The notes beneath the pieces were generated by a model, which did not search any database, was not told the DNA's origin, and saw only the letters and a program-made list of their open reading frames with translations. The position numbers were made by a program, and so were the translations under genes. From the NCBI RefSeq assembly GCF_003991905.1, contig NZ_RSCL01000007.1, positions 155,465 through 219,464 on the forward strand: a stretch of DNA of 64,000 nucleotides. The letters are read 5' to 3'. Numbering within the stretch: position 1 is the stretch's first letter; each line of letters starts with the position of its first letter. Source of the DNA: Dulcicalothrix desertica PCC 7102 (lineage in GTDB: Bacteria; Cyanobacteriota; Cyanobacteriia; Cyanobacteriales; Nostocaceae). Positions 62,022-64,000 of the stretch are shown here, in pieces.

Positions 62022-63186
62022 CAACAAACCTTTGCCAACTTACCTCGCTGCTTTCTTCATCAATATGCCAGCGTAAAAGGTTATTAACAGTAGCACCAGA
62101 TATAGTACTATCTAAGCCAATTGCTTGACGCGGCGCCGTTGTTGCGAGATTAATTGCTGTCTTAACATTACAAATACCCCACTTGACTAAGTTTTGCACC
62201 CCTACTAATAACGGCAGTGTTGTTCCTGAAAGTGTTCCGTCAGGTAGTTTTGCTGTACCATTTTTGACTTCTATTTCGCGACTATCCCACGGGTAAGTAC
62301 CATCGGGAAATCCTAAAGGCGCCAATGCATCGCTAACTAAAAATAGGCCCAAGTCATAATTACTTGCGCGTAAAAGTATATCTAGCATAATGGGTGAGAC
62401 ATGCTGACCATCAGCAATAAATCCACACATGACATTTTTATTAGTAATAGCTGCACCTAATAAACCAGGTTCGCGGTGATGTAAGGGTGGCATGGCGTTA
62501 AATGCATGTGTTACCATAGTGGCGCCGTATTCAAATGCTTGTTGTGCTTGCGAGTAAACTGCTTGTGAATGTCCAAGACTAACGGTAATATTTTGTGAAC
62601 GTAGATATTTAATAACTTCCCCTGTTGGGTCTAGTTCAGGTGCTATCGTAATAACTTTTACTACGTGAGCATAATCACCTAAAACTCGCTTGACTTCATC
62701 GATAGCTAAGGGTAGTAAATATTCAGCAGGATGGGCGCCGCGTTTTTGGTGGTTTAGAAAGGGTCCTTCTAAATGCACACCCAGAATTTGAGCTTGTTGT
62801 GAAACAATGTTATTAGAACTTATATAATCAGCAATTACTGCTAACGCACGCTGGATATTTTCTACCGAAGTCGTTACTAAAGTAGGTAAAAAGCCATCTA
62901 CACCGTTATTCCATAAGAATTGAGATATTTTTGTTAGTACATGAGCATTATCGGCACTTAAGTCAGGAAACGCTAAACATAAACCACCGTTAATTTGTAA
63001 ATCTACACCACCCAGAGAAATCCAATCTTCTTTAACGTCCACTACTTGGAGATTATCTGGTGGTACCCGTTTGAAGATTGTACCCATTGGTAAAATCCTT
63101 TGAACTGTATCTTCGTTTATCAATAACATGTGTAAACCACTGTAACCAGGTACGCGCGCGTTGATAATATCTATAGGTGTAAACAT
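61984..63186 (-). CDS. nagA: N-acetylglucosamine-6-phosphate deacetylase
   Basis: A 400-residue amidohydrolase-superfamily enzyme for amino-sugar recycling. Motifs are GGVDLQINGGLCLAFPDL near residue 56, HLEGPFLNHQKRGAHPAEYL (metal-site Glu), VTHAFNAMPPLHHREPGLLG and FIADGQHVSP, and LVSDALAPLGFPDGTY with the catalytic Asp. The last dozen residues (DPPNPPAWKGGL) are encoded by the C/G-run repeat, so the native C-terminus was replaced or extended. The first metal motif is GVDLQINGG, as in other cyanobacterial members, rather than HxH. Confidence 0.9.
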   Translation of the reverse strand: MFTPIDIINARVPGYSGLHMLLINEDTVQRILPMGTIFKRVPPDNLQVVDVKEDWISLGGVDLQINGGLCLAFPDLSADNAHVLTKISQFLWNNGVDGFLPTLVTTSVENIQRALAVIADYISSNNIVSQQAQILGVHLEGPFLNHQKRGAHPAEYLLPLAIDEVKRVLGDYAHVVKVITIAPELDPTGEVIKYLRSQNITVSLGHSQAVYSQAQQAFEYGATMVTHAFNAMPPLHHREPGLLGAAITNKNVMCGFIADGQHVSPIMLDILLRASNYDLGLFLVSDALAPLGFPDGTYPWDSREIEVKNGTAKLPDGTLSGTTLPLLVGVQNLVKWGICNVKTAINLATTAPRQAIGLDSTISGATVNNLLRWHIDEESSEVSWQRFVDPPNPPAWKGGL

Positions 63187-63259
63187 AGCTTATATGGAAA
63201 TATAGTTTTAACTATTACTGGCTTGATTTAAATACTATACCTAGGGATAAAGCAAGAAT

Positions 63260-63781
63260 ATGTCACCTCTTATTGGAATTATTATGGGCAGCGACTCTGA
63301 CTTGCCTACTATGAAAGACGCTATTGCTATTTGTGAAGAGTTTGGGGTCGGTTGTGAGGTCGCTATTGTTAGCGCACATCGCACTCCTGAACGTATGTTT
63401 GAATATGCTAAGTCAGCACATGAACGCGGTATTAAGGTTATTATTGCTGGTGCTGGTGGCGCCGCGCATTTACCCGGAATGGTAGCATCGCTAACACCGC
63501 TACCTGTAATTGGTGTTCCGGTTTCTAGTCGTCATTTACAAGGTGTTGATTCTTTATACTCAATAGTGCAAATGCCAGCAGGTATACCTGTTGCTACTGT
63601 TGCTATTGGTAATGCTAAAAATGCTGGGTTACTAGCTGTACAAATTATTGCTACTTCTCAGCCAGAATTACTTATAAAAGTTCAAGAATATAGAAGTAGT
63701 TTAAAAGACTCAGTAATAGCAAAACAGTTCAAGTTGAATGAGGTCGGTTATAAGGATTATTTAGGTAATTTTATGGGTTAG
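63260..63781 (+). CDS. purE: N5-carboxyaminoimidazole ribonucleotide mutase
   Basis: A 173-residue class I PurE of purine synthesis, converting N5-CAIR to CAIR. The conserved [16 protein letters not shown] is at the N-terminus, then [15 protein letters not shown] (catalytic His), [17 protein letters not shown] and VPVASRHLQG-type [41 protein letters not shown]. Length is typical. It is transcribed divergently from nagA with 73 bases between. Confidence 0.96.
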   Translation: MSPLIGIIMGSDSDLPTMKDAIAICEEFGVGCEVAIVSAHRTPERMFEYAKSAHERGIKVIIAGAGGAAHLPGMVASLTPLPVIGVPVSSRHLQGVDSLYSIVQMPAGIPVATVAIGNAKNAGLLAVQIIATSQPELLIKVQEYRSSLKDSVIAKQFKLNEVGYKDYLGNFMG

Positions 63782-63910
63782 ATAAGGACTGAAGTCCTTA
63801 GTACGGGTAATTAAAATTAATAAATTAACAAGAACTTAATAAATGCTGACACTTTTACGTTCTGATAAAAGTACTAGTAGTTCGTGTCATTAATTTTGTG
63901 GTGTTGATTA

Positions 63911-64000
63911 GCAACGGATGAGAGCGGATGTAACGGATAAGTTATTGGTTACAAACGCTCATCTAATTATTAAAAATCAACCATCCGTTACATCCGTTTA
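63911..64000. repeat. ACGGAT palindromic element, copy 3 (cut by window end)
   Basis: Left end GCAACGGATGAGAGCGGATG and tandem TAACGGAT; right part ATCCGTTACATCCG up to base 63996, after which the window stops. The centre (TTACAAACGCTCATCTAATT) resembles copy 1. Confidence 0.8.

Noticed and set aside
1..64000. tRNA, rRNA or riboswitch genes
   Set aside because: No acceptor/T-loop pattern or riboswitch core was recognised in any spacer; short spacers could still hide one, and a covariance scan was not possible.

Overview
The window is chromosomal DNA of a cyanobacterium, most likely a filamentous Nostocales-type strain. The evidence is a Mg-protoporphyrin IX methyltransferase, a GlpX-type FBPase/SBPase, the clpR-clpP3 pair, sucrose-phosphate phosphatase, a carotenoid oxygenase, DUF4347/RTX proteins, and the heptanucleotide short tandem repeats (STRR) known from heterocyst-formers. 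The DNA is AT-rich. The usual cyanobacterial HIP1 octamer GCGATCGC was not seen anywhere. Instead the hexamer GGCGCC is scattered at very high density (about 110 sites counted by eye). No rRNA, tRNA or CRISPR array was recognised.

Layout: 1-2.3 kb holds the end of a WD40 protein and a PemK-type toxin-antitoxin pair framed by 32-base inverted repeats. 2.4-6.2 kb holds an M48-like protein with a broken zinc motif and two tandem Ser/Thr kinases. 6.3-12.5 kb holds glutamate dehydrogenase, an alpha/beta hydrolase, a small remnant ORF, a carotenoid oxygenase and an FBT-family transporter. 12.6-14.8 kb is an accessory patch with an orphan deaminase-type toxin domain, a probable immunity protein ending in a MazE-like tail, and a Uma2 nuclease. 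14.8-18.1 kb is housekeeping (grxC, glpX, hemA). 18.9-20.7 kb has an ArsR/DUF2087 regulator and a small membrane protein. 20.7-24.3 kb is a tight four-gene operon (desaturase, haem-oxygenase-like diiron protein, DUF3419/BtaA-like aminocarboxypropyltransferase, GNAT) that looks like an uncharacterised biosynthetic cluster.

24.6-41.5 kb is a surface-structure region: four small secreted pilin-like proteins, a PapD-like chaperone and a divergent usher, interrupted by a 3167-residue DUF4347/delta-60/RTX protein on the opposite strand. 41.8-51.3 kb is mostly housekeeping (J-domain protein, clpP3, clpR, VWA protein, glyoxalase-like protein, phosphodiesterase-like lipoprotein, bioF, ruvA, sucrose-phosphate phosphatase). 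51.3-53.5 kb is an accessory patch with a pseudogene, a possible UDG-like protein and Uma2. 53.5-56.9 kb has xseB, xseA and recA. 57.0-59.8 kb contains an IsrB (HNH-less IscB relative) gene with an upstream HEARO/omega-RNA-like segment and IS200/IS605-like end hairpins, lying between two paralogous membrane-anchored proteins. The end carries chlM, an HlyD-family adaptor, nagA and purE.

At least seven families of short dispersed, usually palindromic, repeats fill the intergenic spaces. Several have been captured into the ends or starts of reading frames (nagA, the FBT transporter, a 107-residue ORF) or into the middle of one (a pilin-like gene). All functional statements come from reading motifs; no database search was run.
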